33,910 nt of DNA from Methanofollis sp. (lineage in GTDB: Archaea; Halobacteriota; Methanomicrobia; Methanomicrobiales; Methanofollaceae), in assembly GCF_028702905.1 (NCBI RefSeq), contig NZ_JAQVNX010000013.1, positions 2,522-36,431 on the forward strand, given 5' to 3'. The number at the start of each line of letters is the position of its first letter. Position 1 is the first letter of the stretch. This document shows, one piece after another, positions 21,893 through 29,007 of this stretch. The position numbers were made by a program, and so were the translations under genes. Under the pieces are notes generated by a model that did no database searches, was not told the DNA's origin, and saw only the letters and a program-made list of their open reading frames with translations.

Positions 21893-21926
21893 GACCACTA
21901 CATGTTGGTATTTCCGATTAATAAAT
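21893..21926 (-). promoter_or_regulatory. tRNA-Phe promoter: TATA box and start-site octamer
   Basis: Minus strand ATTTATTAAT (21917-21926) is a strong archaeal TATA box. TAGTGGTC (21893-21900) touches the mature 5' end and recurs 5 bp upstream of tRNA-Arg. Confidence 0.6.
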
Positions 21927-21979
21927 GATGCGGTTGCCACCGCCGCCCTTTTTATGCCTCTGCTCCCAGAATGTAGGTA

Positions 21980-22945
21980 ATGGTTAGCGTCATCGATGGC
22001 AGGAAGACTACAGACGAGGACATTGTCGCCGCGGTCGAGGGGAGGAAGGCCGGGGTTCTTCACCTCACCCACAACGATCTCGACGCCGCCGGGGCCGACG
22101 CCGTCCTCAGGATGAAGTACGGGAAGATCACGACGATCTTCTCGTCGGTCGGTCGGTATACCGCGATCCTCGCCCTCATCGCAGGCTGCAAGGGGCGGGG
22201 CGACGTCCTCTCGATCAGCGACCTCGGGTACCAGAAGGGGGTCGAGGGTATCGTGAAGAGGGCGACAGGGAATGGCTGGAAGGTCGAGTGGCGCGATCAT
22301 CACCGCTGGACCGACGCCGAGACCGCGCTCGTCGAACCGCACTGTTCTCTCCTCCACATCGACACGACGGTCTGCGCCACCGGCGTCGTCGCCCGGGATA
22401 TCATGCCCGGCGACGGGACGGCCGCGGAGGTCGCCAGGGTCGTCTGCGACTATGACCTCTGGAAGAAGGAGGACCCGCGGTCAGACGTCCTCGGTCAGGT
22501 GACCCAGCGCCGCCAGCACCTCACCTATGTGCGAAACCTCCTCATGCAGGGAAAGTTCACCGACCGCCGGGTCGAGGGGGTGTATGCCGAGATGAAGGCC
22601 GATATGGACGCCGACATCCAGGCGAGCATCAGGCAGGCGAAGATCTACGGGAAAAAATATAAGATCGCCTTCGCCCCCCTCCACGGCTACCCTTCGGAGA
22701 CGGCCCACGCGATCAGGGACGCCCTCGGGACCGACATCGAGGTGGTCGTCTCCAAAAACGGCCGTTTCTCCATCAGATCCGTGCCGCCGATCAGCCACCT
22801 CATCGCCAGGGAGTTCGGCGGCGGCGGCCACCCCAATGCCGCGGGCGGGAACTTCACCTTCTCCCTCCTCGACCGCTTCTTCTTCTGGCTCCTCAAGCGG
22901 ACCCACCACTTCGACACTCTTGTGACGGTCGCCGAGTCTATTTGA
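21980..22945 (+). CDS. DHH-family phosphoesterase
   Basis: A 321-residue soluble phosphoesterase of the DHH superfamily, which includes RecJ-like, nanoRNase and c-di-AMP phosphodiesterase types. The metal motifs are HNDLDAAGAD (D33, D35), ISDLGYQ, DHH in WRDHHRW, and DYDLW. A DHHA1 substrate-binding domain ends with GGGGHPNAAGG at about 277-287. The set is complete, so it should be an active Mn-dependent hydrolase of short nucleotides or nucleotide second messengers. A TATA-like box at 21949-21956 lies about 28 bp before ATG, suggesting a leaderless message. The 3' end overlaps the convergent unknown gene by 8 bp. Which nucleotide it cleaves cannot be told from sequence. Confidence 0.92.
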   Translation: MVSVIDGRKTTDEDIVAAVEGRKAGVLHLTHNDLDAAGADAVLRMKYGKITTIFSSVGRYTAILALIAGCKGRGDVLSISDLGYQKGVEGIVKRATGNGWKVEWRDHHRWTDAETALVEPHCSLLHIDTTVCATGVVARDIMPGDGTAAEVARVVCDYDLWKKEDPRSDVLGQVTQRRQHLTYVRNLLMQGKFTDRRVEGVYAEMKADMDADIQASIRQAKIYGKKYKIAFAPLHGYPSETAHAIRDALGTDIEVVVSKNGRFSIRSVPPISHLIAREFGGGGHPNAAGGNFTFSLLDRFFFWLLKRTHHFDTLVTVAESI

Positions 22946-23720
22946 GGATGTAGGCCTCTTCGCGGAGGGCCTTCCACCTCTCCTCCTCTCCCTCCTCTGT
23001 GTAGCCCGCGGCCGCGATCTCGTCGGGGTCGAAGTGGCCGGCGGCCGCTATCAGGTCCTCGTGGGCCGGGTGGAGGACGGCGAGTTCGCGGACCTCGTAT
23101 TCGTCGGCAAGACGCGCGGCCATGGCGATCCCGGCCGGGTCGGTGACCAGCGTCGTCTGGTGTTCGAGCAGGACTTCGAGCAGGGCCCTCTCTCTCTTCA
23201 GGGGAAAGAAGCAGACCTTCTTCCCTGCAAGCCCCTCCAGTTCGATCTCCCCGGCTTCCTCCGCGAGGAGCACATGACCGCCTGCACCCGCGTCCCGCAT
23301 CTCCCGCATCAGGCGGCCGAAGGCATCGACGACCTCCTCCTTCATCTCGTCGTCGTCGCCGTAATACGTGTCCGTGAACCTGAAGAGGGAGGGCGCGGGC
23401 AGGGCGAACCAGAGGCCCTTCTGCCGACGGGCAAGCATCCTGACATCCGCGACCGCCTCCTCCGCCCGGACGCCGACCTCCCCGGTCACCGCCGTCCCCT
23501 CGATGCCTTCAAGGCAGCCGAGCACGCGCCGCGCATAGAAGCGCCCGCCCGCGCAGGGGATGTCCACGCCCTGCTGGAGGCCGAAAGAGCGCTCTATCTG
23601 ATAGGCCGTGAGGTCGCCGCCTATCCCCCGCCTCTCCTCTATCCAGGGAGCGAGTTCGTCGACTGCCGGTTTCCCGACCTCAGCCCCGAATGAGCGTGTC
23701 CTGACAGCAATCCGCTTCAT
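22938..23720 (-). CDS. Conserved-looking protein of unknown function
   Basis: A 260-residue soluble protein that I do not recognise. Codon use and third-position GC are as in neighbours. It starts MKRIAVRTRSFGAEVGKPA; the middle contains RQKGLWFALPAPSLFRFTDTYYGDDDEMKEEVVDAFGRLM and ACF-like VCFFPLKRERALLEVLLEHQTTLVTDPAGIAMAARLADEY, ending in an acidic, helical tail. No signal peptide, TM segment or metal motif is visible. ATG 23720 is chosen because a TATA-like CTATATG box (23744-23750, minus) sits about 27 bp upstream, and the region beyond belongs to the divergent GNAT gene. A longer minus-strand frame through the GNAT gene is a shadow. It overlaps the DHH gene end by 8 bp. Confidence 0.75.
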   Translation of the reverse strand: MKRIAVRTRSFGAEVGKPAVDELAPWIEERRGIGGDLTAYQIERSFGLQQGVDIPCAGGRFYARRVLGCLEGIEGTAVTGEVGVRAEEAVADVRMLARRQKGLWFALPAPSLFRFTDTYYGDDDEMKEEVVDAFGRLMREMRDAGAGGHVLLAEEAGEIELEGLAGKKVCFFPLKRERALLEVLLEHQTTLVTDPAGIAMAARLADEYEVRELAVLHPAHEDLIAAAGHFDPDEIAAAGYTEEGEEERWKALREEAYILK

Positions 23721-23798
23721 CGGATAGTGAATCGCCCTCCTCCCATATAGGGATGATCGAAAGGAAAGGCAGATGTGCCGGTGCGGAGAGGGATCTCC

Positions 23799-24641
23799 AT
23801 GGACAGCAGGCTCTCTGTCAGGCAGATGGAGCGAAAAGACGTCGACTTCGCCATCACCCTCGCGCGGGATGAAGGCTGGAACCCCGGCCTCCATGACGCC
23901 GACGCCTTCTATGCCCAGGACCCCGAGGGCTTTTTCATCGCCGAGGCGGACGGCGACCCGGTCGCCTGCTCCTCGATGGTGCGGTACGGCGACCGCTTCG
24001 CCTTCTTCGGCCTTCTCATCGTCAGGCCGGACGTCAGGGGGCGGGGGTACGGTCTTGCTGTTACCAGGGCCGCACTCGCCCATGCAGGAGACCGGACGAT
24101 CGGCGGCGACGGCGTCCTTGCGATGCAGCAGAAGTATCACGACCGTCTCGGTTTCGACGTCATATACCGGAATATCAGGTACAGGGGGACGGGGGGCGGC
24201 ACAATGCCCGCCGGTCTGGTGCCTGCGTCCGCGGTCCCCTTCGCCGACCTCGTTGCCTACGATGCCGGCATCTTCTCCGCGGCACGGCCGAAATTCCTCG
24301 CGCCCTGGCTTTTGCAAGAGGGCGCGACCGCACTCGCTCTCTCTGGCCGCGACGGCATCGCCGGGTACGGCGTGGTGCGGCCCTGCTTCGAGGGCTACAA
24401 GATCGGCCCTCTCTTTGCCGACACTCCCGCCGCAGCGGAGGCCCTGCTCGACGGTCTGCTGGCTTCGGTCCCGGACGCCCCGGTCTTCTTCGATGTCCCC
24501 GAACCGAACCCTGCCGCCGTCTCCCTCGCCAGGGCGCGCGGCATGGTGCAGGTCTTCGAGACCGCGAGGATCTACCGCGGCGCCCCGCCTGATGTTCCCC
24601 TCGACCGTGTCTACGGCGTCACGACCTTCGAACTCGGCTGA
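23799..24641 (+). CDS. Two-domain GNAT N-acetyltransferase
   Basis: A 280-residue acetyltransferase. Residues about 1-135 form the GNAT domain with the acetyl-CoA motif RPDVRGRGYGLAVTRAAL and the LRMERKDVDFAITLARDEGWNPG opening typical of the 'GNAT plus Acetyltransf_18' proteins. Residues about 150-280 form the second half (SGRDGIAGYGVVRPCFEGYKIGPLFADTPAAAEALL, FFDVPEPNPAAVSLARARGM), which matches that C-terminal acetyltransferase-like domain. The substrate is unknown. ATG 23799 is chosen over an upstream GTG (23775) because a GAGAGGG site precedes it and the domain begins there. It is divergent from the unknown gene and ends just before metG; a hairpin lies between. It is unrelated to the toxin-like GNAT at 21 kb. 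Confidence 0.88.
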   Translation: MDSRLSVRQMERKDVDFAITLARDEGWNPGLHDADAFYAQDPEGFFIAEADGDPVACSSMVRYGDRFAFFGLLIVRPDVRGRGYGLAVTRAALAHAGDRTIGGDGVLAMQQKYHDRLGFDVIYRNIRYRGTGGGTMPAGLVPASAVPFADLVAYDAGIFSAARPKFLAPWLLQEGATALALSGRDGIAGYGVVRPCFEGYKIGPLFADTPAAAEALLDGLLASVPDAPVFFDVPEPNPAAVSLARARGMVQVFETARIYRGAPPDVPLDRVYGVTTFELG

Positions 24642-24653
24642 ACCGCTCTTTGA

Positions 24654-24672
24654 AAACCCCTTATGGGGGTTT
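24654..24672 (+). terminator. Hairpin between the GNAT gene and metG
   Basis: AAACCCC, loop TTATG, GGGGTTT: a perfect 7-bp stem 12 bp after the GNAT stop. Read with the preceding CGCTCTTTG it resembles the right-hand hairpin of the palindromic element at 27 kb, but the match is weak. Confidence 0.5.
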
Positions 24673-24686
24673 CCACGGCAAACCCC

Positions 24687-24695
24687 ATTTAAATA
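24687..24695 (+). promoter_or_regulatory. TATA box of metG
   Basis: ATTTAAATA; transcription would start near 24717. This rules out the ATG at 24700 and supports the ATG at 24730. Confidence 0.5.
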
Positions 24696-24729
24696 ATCTA
24701 TGTATATCTTCACCGCCAAGAGGATACAG

Positions 24730-26730
24730 ATGAGTGGCAAACCGTTGCTGGTGACATGCGGGCTTCCCTACACGAATGGCCCCTGTCATCTCGGGCATCT
24801 GCGGACCTATGTCCCTGCCGACTTCTATGTGCGGTATCTCAGGCGGTGCGGTGAGGACGTGGTCTTCATCTGCGGGTCTGACAACCATGGAACCCCGATC
24901 GTGATCAGCGCCGAGCAGGAGGGTGCGACCCCCCGTGTCCTCGCGGAGCGCTACCACGCGCACTTCGACGAGACCTTCAAGCGCATGGAGATCACCTTCG
25001 ACCACTTCGGCATGACAGACGACGCGGCCAATCACCGCCGCGCCCAATCGATGGTGCAGGCCCTGATCGACAACGGCTATGTCTACTCGCAGACGATCCA
25101 GCAGAGTTTCTGCACGAAGTGCAACCGTTTCCTCCCCGACAGGTACGTGGAGGGGATCTGCCCGTACTGCGGGGCGGAGGCGCGGGGCGACGAGTGCGAC
25201 CGGGGCTGCGGCCGCCACCTGGAGCCCGGCGAGATCAAGAACCCGGTCTGCAAGGTCTGCGGGTCGCCCGCGGAGATGCGTGAACAGGAGCACTTCTTCT
25301 TCAAGCTCGGCGAGTTCAAGGACTTCCTCCTCACTTATCTCGACGGCCTCTCCGGCACCACGAATGCCCGCAACTATGCCATCGGCTGGGTGAAGGACGA
25401 ACTCCATGACTGGTGCATCACCAGGACACTTGACTGGGGCGTGAAGTTCCCGGGCAGGAACGACCTGGTGGTCTATGTCTGGGTGGACGCTCCCATCGGC
25501 TACATCTCCTTCACCGAGGAGTGGGCCGAGAAGACCGGGAACGACTGGAAGCGCTACTGGTGCGGCGACGGCGAGGTCACCCACTTCATCGGGAGCGACA
25601 TCATCTACCACCACTGCATCTTCTGGCCCGCCCTCCTCCACGGCGCCGGCTACGGGACGCCCCATGCGGTGGTCGCCTCGGGCATGGTGAAGTTCGAGGA
25701 CCAGAAGTTCTCGAAGTCCCGCGGCTATGTCGTCTGGACGAACGACGACTACCTGGACCAGGGCCTCCCGGCCGACTACCTCCGCTACTACCTCCTCTCA
25801 TACACGAGCCACACGAAGGAACTGAACTTCTCCTGGAGGATCTTCCAGGAGCGGGTGAACACCGAGATCGTCAACACTCTCGGGAACTTCTTCTACCGCA
25901 CCCTCCACTTCGCCCACAAGTTCTTCGGCGGCGTCCCGCCCGGCCAGGCCGACCCGGAGGTCCTCTCCGAGATCGGGCGCTGCCTTGAGGGGCTGGACGT
26001 CTCGGTGCGGGAGTACGAGTTCAAGAACGCGGTGGACTCGATGATGGCGCTCGCGGCCTACGGGAACACCTACATCCAGAACAACGCCCCCTGGAAACTG
26101 GTCAAGACCGACCGGGCCGCCGCGGAGCAGGTGATCATCAACTGCCTCCAGCTCGCCCGCGCCCTCGCCCTCATCATCGAGCCGGTCATGCCAGACGCCG
26201 CGGGACGGGCCTGGGCGATGCTCGGCTATACGGACAGCGTCTCTACCCACCGGATCAGCGAAGCGCTCGAGTCGGTGCAGAGCGGGCCCCTGCCGGCACC
26301 CGAACCCCTCTTTGCGAAGATCGAGGACGAGAAGGTTGCCGAACTGGAAAAAATACTGGAAATGCGCGTGAGTGAAGCACGGATGAAAGAGATGAAAGCA
26401 GCAGAAGAGACCTCTGAGGTCTCCATCGACGAGTTCGCGGCGATGGACCTCCGGGTCGCCCGCGTCGTCAGCGCGGAAGCGGTGAAGGGTTCGAAGAAAT
26501 TGTTGAGGCTCATGGTCGACCTCGGCGACGAGCAGAGACAGGTCGTCTCCGGCATCGCCACGTTCTACTCCCCCGAGGAACTTGTCGGGAAGAACGTCGT
26601 CATGATCGCGAACCTGAAACCCGCGAAGATCTTCGGGATCGAGAGCCGCGGCATGATCCTGGCCGCGGGCGAAGAGGCCTCCCTTCTCATGCCCCTGCGC
26701 GATGTCGCGCCCGGCACGAAGATCCATTAA
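24730..26730 (+). CDS. metG: Methionyl-tRNA synthetase
   Basis: Class I synthetase that charges tRNA-Met, 666 residues. [13 protein letters not shown] (HIGH motif as HLGH, 20-23) and KFSKSRG (326-332, the KMSKS loop) are intact. The connective-peptide insertion has two zinc knuckles (CTKC...CPYC and CDRGC...CKVC). The C-terminal 100 residues ([34 protein letters not shown]) are the EMAP/Trbp111-like tRNA-binding and dimerisation domain, fused here as in many archaea. ATG 24730 is preferred to 24700 on promoter position, with GAGG as a weak ribosome site. A T-run (26732-26741) follows the stop. Monocistronic housekeeping gene. Confidence 0.97.
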   Translation: MSGKPLLVTCGLPYTNGPCHLGHLRTYVPADFYVRYLRRCGEDVVFICGSDNHGTPIVISAEQEGATPRVLAERYHAHFDETFKRMEITFDHFGMTDDAANHRRAQSMVQALIDNGYVYSQTIQQSFCTKCNRFLPDRYVEGICPYCGAEARGDECDRGCGRHLEPGEIKNPVCKVCGSPAEMREQEHFFFKLGEFKDFLLTYLDGLSGTTNARNYAIGWVKDELHDWCITRTLDWGVKFPGRNDLVVYVWVDAPIGYISFTEEWAEKTGNDWKRYWCGDGEVTHFIGSDIIYHHCIFWPALLHGAGYGTPHAVVASGMVKFEDQKFSKSRGYVVWTNDDYLDQGLPADYLRYYLLSYTSHTKELNFSWRIFQERVNTEIVNTLGNFFYRTLHFAHKFFGGVPPGQADPEVLSEIGRCLEGLDVSVREYEFKNAVDSMMALAAYGNTYIQNNAPWKLVKTDRAAAEQVIINCLQLARALALIIEPVMPDAAGRAWAMLGYTDSVSTHRISEALESVQSGPLPAPEPLFAKIEDEKVAELEKILEMRVSEARMKEMKAAEETSEVSIDEFAAMDLRVARVVSAEAVKGSKKLLRLMVDLGDEQRQVVSGIATFYSPEELVGKNVVMIANLKPAKIFGIESRGMILAAGEEASLLMPLRDVAPGTKIH

Positions 26731-26788
26731 ACTCTTTTTTTCTTGACGTAAGAAGGGCCGCATCCTGTGGGGGAAGAGAACGCCTTTC

Positions 26789-27238
26789 TCACTCGCCGAC
26801 CCGGACCCGCACACTGACCGTACCGGCCCCGTCGTCGATCCCGACCTCCCAGATGCCGTTGTAGGGGAAGGGTTCGACGGCGTCGAGGTAGTCGTCGGAG
26901 AAGACCATCGCCGGTTCATTGGTGATCCAGTATTCCGGGGTGCCCGCGTTGCCTGTGTCGTACCTGAAGAGGTACCATGTGGTGTTGCCACCGTCTGCGG
27001 TGGGCCTGAGGACGCCTCTGCCGACCGTGTGGCCGACACCCCCGGGGTCGGTGAGAGTGACGACCTCCGCGGCGCAGATCCCCTCGATCATGATCGCCGC
27101 CCCGTTCCCCGCGCAGACGGTTTCAGCCCGGGGGATCTGCGGGTCATGGGAGGGGGCTGTTGCGATCAGGGGGTATGCGACGAGAACGACGGCTGTAACA
27201 AAGACCAGAAGAAGGGCGATTGGCCGCGTGAAAGTCAC
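26789..27238 (-). CDS. Membrane-anchored exported protein, function unknown
   Basis: A 149-residue protein with an N-terminal signal-anchor (PIALLLVFVTAVVLVAYPLIA) and a beta-rich extracytoplasmic domain (TVCAGNGAAIMIEGICAAEVVTLTD, NTTWYLFRYDTGN, GIWEVGIDDGAGTVSVRVRVGE). Two cysteines (C42, C55) could form a disulfide. The layout resembles pilin-like or archaeal type IV pilin-associated proteins, but no prepilin cleavage motif is evident. The start is GTG 27238; a TATA box (27260-27267, minus) is centred 25 bp upstream, so translation is leaderless from GTG. Palindromic copy B lies just upstream on the other side of that promoter. Its stop is 58 bp from metG's. Confidence 0.72.
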   Translation of the reverse strand: MTFTRPIALLLVFVTAVVLVAYPLIATAPSHDPQIPRAETVCAGNGAAIMIEGICAAEVVTLTDPGGVGHTVGRGVLRPTADGGNTTWYLFRYDTGNAGTPEYWITNEPAMVFSDDYLDAVEPFPYNGIWEVGIDDGAGTVSVRVRVGE

Positions 27239-27274
27239 ACAGATGCTTCACGCTCCGGGAATATATGTTTTGTA

Positions 27275-27330
27275 GAATCGCTCATACGAAGTTTCAGGCG
27301 GTTTTCGAAAACCATTTCAGTGGTTTTCAT
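27275..27330 (+). repeat. Palindromic element, copy B (next to tRNA-Arg 3' end)
   Basis: Shares GAATCGCTCAT and ACGAAGTTTCAGGCGGTT with copy A at 11630-11690. Its right part contains GAAAACCA-TTTCAG-TGGTTTTC, a perfect 8-bp hairpin, and the overlapping palindrome GGTTTTCGAAAACC (27300-27313), so two exclusive structures are possible. It ends 12 bp from the 3' end of tRNA-Arg and lies just upstream of the TATA box of the minus-strand gene at 27238. Confidence 0.6.
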
Positions 27331-27341
27331 GATGAAGGAGC

Positions 27342-27415
27342 GGGCCTGGAGGGATTCGAACCCCCGGCATCCGGGTTAGAAGCCCGGCGCTATGTCCTGG
27401 CTAAGCCACAGGCCC
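27342..27415 (-). tRNA. tRNA-Arg (UCU)
   Basis: Minus-strand cloverleaf of 74 nt: acceptor GGGCCTG pairing with CAGGCCC, D-arm beginning GCTTAGC, anticodon stem CCGGG/CCCGG with loop CTTCTAA (anticodon TCT), T-arm CGGGG GTTCGAA TCCCT-like with GGTTCGAATC. No CCA encoded, no intron. TAGTGGTC lies 4 bp upstream (27420-27427), the same octamer as at tRNA-Phe; a TATA-like CTTAACTAC box is near 27441-27450. Confidence 0.97.
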
Positions 27416-27467
27416 CTGTGACCACTAGAGTTTGCTCTCTGTAGTTAAGAAAGTTATGAAGGAGGGA

Positions 27468-27866
27468 TCAGATGGCGTGGTAATGCGCCGCCTTTACCGC
27501 CTCCACCACGACCGGGCGGCAGATGGAACCGATCTCCACCGACTTCGCCATGGAGTTGCCGCAGTAACTGACCTGGACCCGGGCGGAGAGGCGCTCGCGC
27601 TCCTCGTAGTAGACCGGGTGGATATAGTCGATCACCCGCTTCATGTTGATGTTCACCGAGAGCACCCTGACGATGATCCCGACATCGCCGGCCGAGAGGT
27701 CTTCGAGGTCGACGCTCGTGAGAAAGAGATGGGTATCGGGACCCGGTTCGAGCGCTGCGACGGAAACGACATTGTTCGTGCTCTGCAGCTCGATGGTCCG
27801 CGGTTTTCCCTGTTTGAGTTCGGATATGACCCCCCCTGCTATCCCTGTCAATGCAGTCATTTTCAT
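27468..27866 (-). CDS. DUF473 family protein
   Basis: A 132-residue soluble protein of the DUF473 family, found in methanogens and of unknown function. Signature parts: MTALTGIAGGVISELKQGKPRTIELQSTNNVVSV, VDLEDLSAGDVGIIVRVLSVNINMKRVIDYIHPVYYEERERLSARVQV. Mixed alpha/beta, no TM or metal motif. GGGTGATG lies five bases before ATG 27866. It starts 6 bp after the PAC2 gene's stop and is co-transcribed with it, a pairing consistent with a shared role in protein quality control, though that is inference. Confidence 0.82.
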   Translation of the reverse strand: MKMTALTGIAGGVISELKQGKPRTIELQSTNNVVSVAALEPGPDTHLFLTSVDLEDLSAGDVGIIVRVLSVNINMKRVIDYIHPVYYEERERLSARVQVSYCGNSMAKSVEIGSICRPVVVEAVKAAHYHAI

Positions 27867-27872
27867 CGTGCA

Positions 27873-28598
27873 TCACCCGTACATCGGAAGGTTATCTTTT
27901 TTCTGGGGCGTCTCGGCGTTCTGGACATCTTCGGCGAGTTTGTGCATCGTCGCCTCGATCTCGGCCGCCTGTTCGAGGAGAGGTTCGACATCGACGTCCA
28001 GCCCGTACAGGGTGTTTAGCACCTTCAGCGCCGCCGCCGCCGAGCGGGGGTCGGGAGTGTTCACCGTCTCACCGAGGAACCCGTAGCCAGGGAGATTCCT
28101 GATCTTGCACTCGGTGAGGATGCTCCCCGCGATCCCGGAGATGCTCCCCATCGGGAGGATGACGGTCTCGTCCCTGATCCTCTCAAGCATCTCTTCCCGG
28201 GTGGCGACGCCGAAGACCCTCTTCTCCGGTTCGTTGGTGACGATGCCCGCGATCGTGATCACTTCCTTCACGGGATACCGGGCGAGCCAGTCGATGATCC
28301 CGTTCGCGACCTCGTAGCAGATCATCGGGTGGATCGGGATGTCGGCGACGATAGCCGCCGTCTCCGCCTTCTCATAGATCCTGACCGGGACATTGATGAC
28401 GCCCTTTGCCATCATGGCGACGGGCGGGAAGTATTTGCTCGTGATATTCCCGATCTGCTCGAACTCCATCTGCTCCACGAGGTATTGCAGGGCAATGCTC
28501 CCGACAAGGCCACTGCCCGGGAAGCCCATGAGGACGAGAGGGTTTTCGCCGCTCAGGGGCTTTGAAGTGATTTTTATCTCCGGTTCGGCCGACATCAT
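27873..28598 (-). CDS. PAC2-family protein (proteasome assembly chaperone-like)
   Basis: A 241-residue PAC2 (COG2047) protein. Landmarks: LVLMGFPGSGLVGSIALQYLVEQM near the N-terminus, FPPVAMMAKGVINVPVRIYE, ADIPIHPMICYEVANGIIDW, ITIAGIVTNEPEKRVFGVATREEM, LPMGSISGIAGSILTECKIRNLPGYGFLGET, and a helical tail. Archaeal PAC2 proteins resemble eukaryotic proteasome-assembly chaperones; some members bind the 20S core. ATG 28598 or 28595 is likely, since the TATA box on the minus strand (near 28618-28625) would leave no leader; a GTG at 28610 is also in frame. Divergent from the DUF5611 gene by only 32 bp and followed by DUF473. Confidence 0.9.
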   Translation of the reverse strand: MMSAEPEIKITSKPLSGENPLVLMGFPGSGLVGSIALQYLVEQMEFEQIGNITSKYFPPVAMMAKGVINVPVRIYEKAETAAIVADIPIHPMICYEVANGIIDWLARYPVKEVITIAGIVTNEPEKRVFGVATREEMLERIRDETVILPMGSISGIAGSILTECKIRNLPGYGFLGETVNTPDPRSAAAALKVLNTLYGLDVDVEPLLEQAAEIEATMHKLAEDVQNAETPQKKDNLPMYG

Positions 28599-28630
28599 CT
28601 TAAGATACACAGTCGACTAGATAAAGTACT
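28599..28630. promoter_or_regulatory. 32-bp divergent promoter shared by PAC2 and DUF5611 genes
   Basis: Contains the palindromes ATCTTAAGAT (28597-28606) and AGTCGACT (28611-28618), and TATA-like boxes on each strand (TTTATCTAG minus, near 28618-28625; AAGATAC plus, near 28603). The starts are too close for leaders, so both genes are probably leaderless with overlapping promoters. Confidence 0.5.
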
Positions 28631-28942
28631 ATGCAGGAATATCCGATTAAGCGGGGGTTTAAAGACGGGCTCGGGGAGCGGATGGTCGCCTCCCTCTCGG
28701 AGTGCTTCGGCGTGGAGCCGTCGGAGAAGGACGGCCGGTACACCATCTCGTACGGCGCCCTGAAGATGCTTGCCGTCTCCCTCGGCCCGAAGGGGAGCAC
28801 GGTCCTTGTGGACACGGAGTCGGACCTTGCCGCGGACGACGAGACGATCCTGGACACGAACCGCCGGTTCCGGAAGTACCTCGACGCCGTTACCGGGTAC
28901 AATTCCAAGGAACGGGCGAAGAAGATGCAGAAGGCCGAGTGA
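28631..28942 (+). CDS. DUF5611-like small protein
   Basis: A 103-residue protein: MQEYPIKRGFKDGLGERMVASLSECFG, then GRYTISYGALKMLAVSLGPKGSTVLVDTES, and a helical, basic C-terminus (FRKYLDAVTGYNSKERAKKMQKAE). This is the DUF5611 type seen in methanogens; function unknown. The basic ends and small alpha-beta core could bind nucleic acid, which is a guess. Start ATG 28631 is probably leaderless. A pyrimidine-rich (CT)n run at 28948-28968 follows the stop. Confidence 0.78.
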   Translation: MQEYPIKRGFKDGLGERMVASLSECFGVEPSEKDGRYTISYGALKMLAVSLGPKGSTVLVDTESDLAADDETILDTNRRFRKYLDAVTGYNSKERAKKMQKAE

Positions 28943-28947
28943 ACACT

Positions 28948-28985
28948 TCTCTCTCTCTCTCTCTCTTCTTCAATCGGTCTGGTCT
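28948..28985. terminator. Pyrimidine tract and hairpin after DUF5611 gene and the surface protein gene
   Basis: A (CT)n run at 28948-28968, read on the plus strand, and CTCTTT-AAA-AAAGAG-like sequence near 28985-28999 with T-runs on the minus strand suggest bidirectional termination of two convergent transcripts. Confidence 0.45.
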
Positions 28986-29007
28986 CTTTAAAAAAGAGGT
29001 TTAAGAA

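Noticed and set aside
24700-24729. Upstream ATG of metG adding ten residues
   Set aside because: The TATA box at 24687-24695 would put transcription start after this ATG.
23721-24740. N-terminal extension of the unknown minus-strand protein through the GNAT gene
   Set aside because: The extension is antisense to a clear GNAT acetyltransferase, and a TATA box at 23744-23750 supports the start at 23720.
28948-28968. (CT)n run as a microsatellite or CRISPR-like repeat
   Set aside because: Single short run directly after a stop codon; fits a pyrimidine-rich archaeal terminator.
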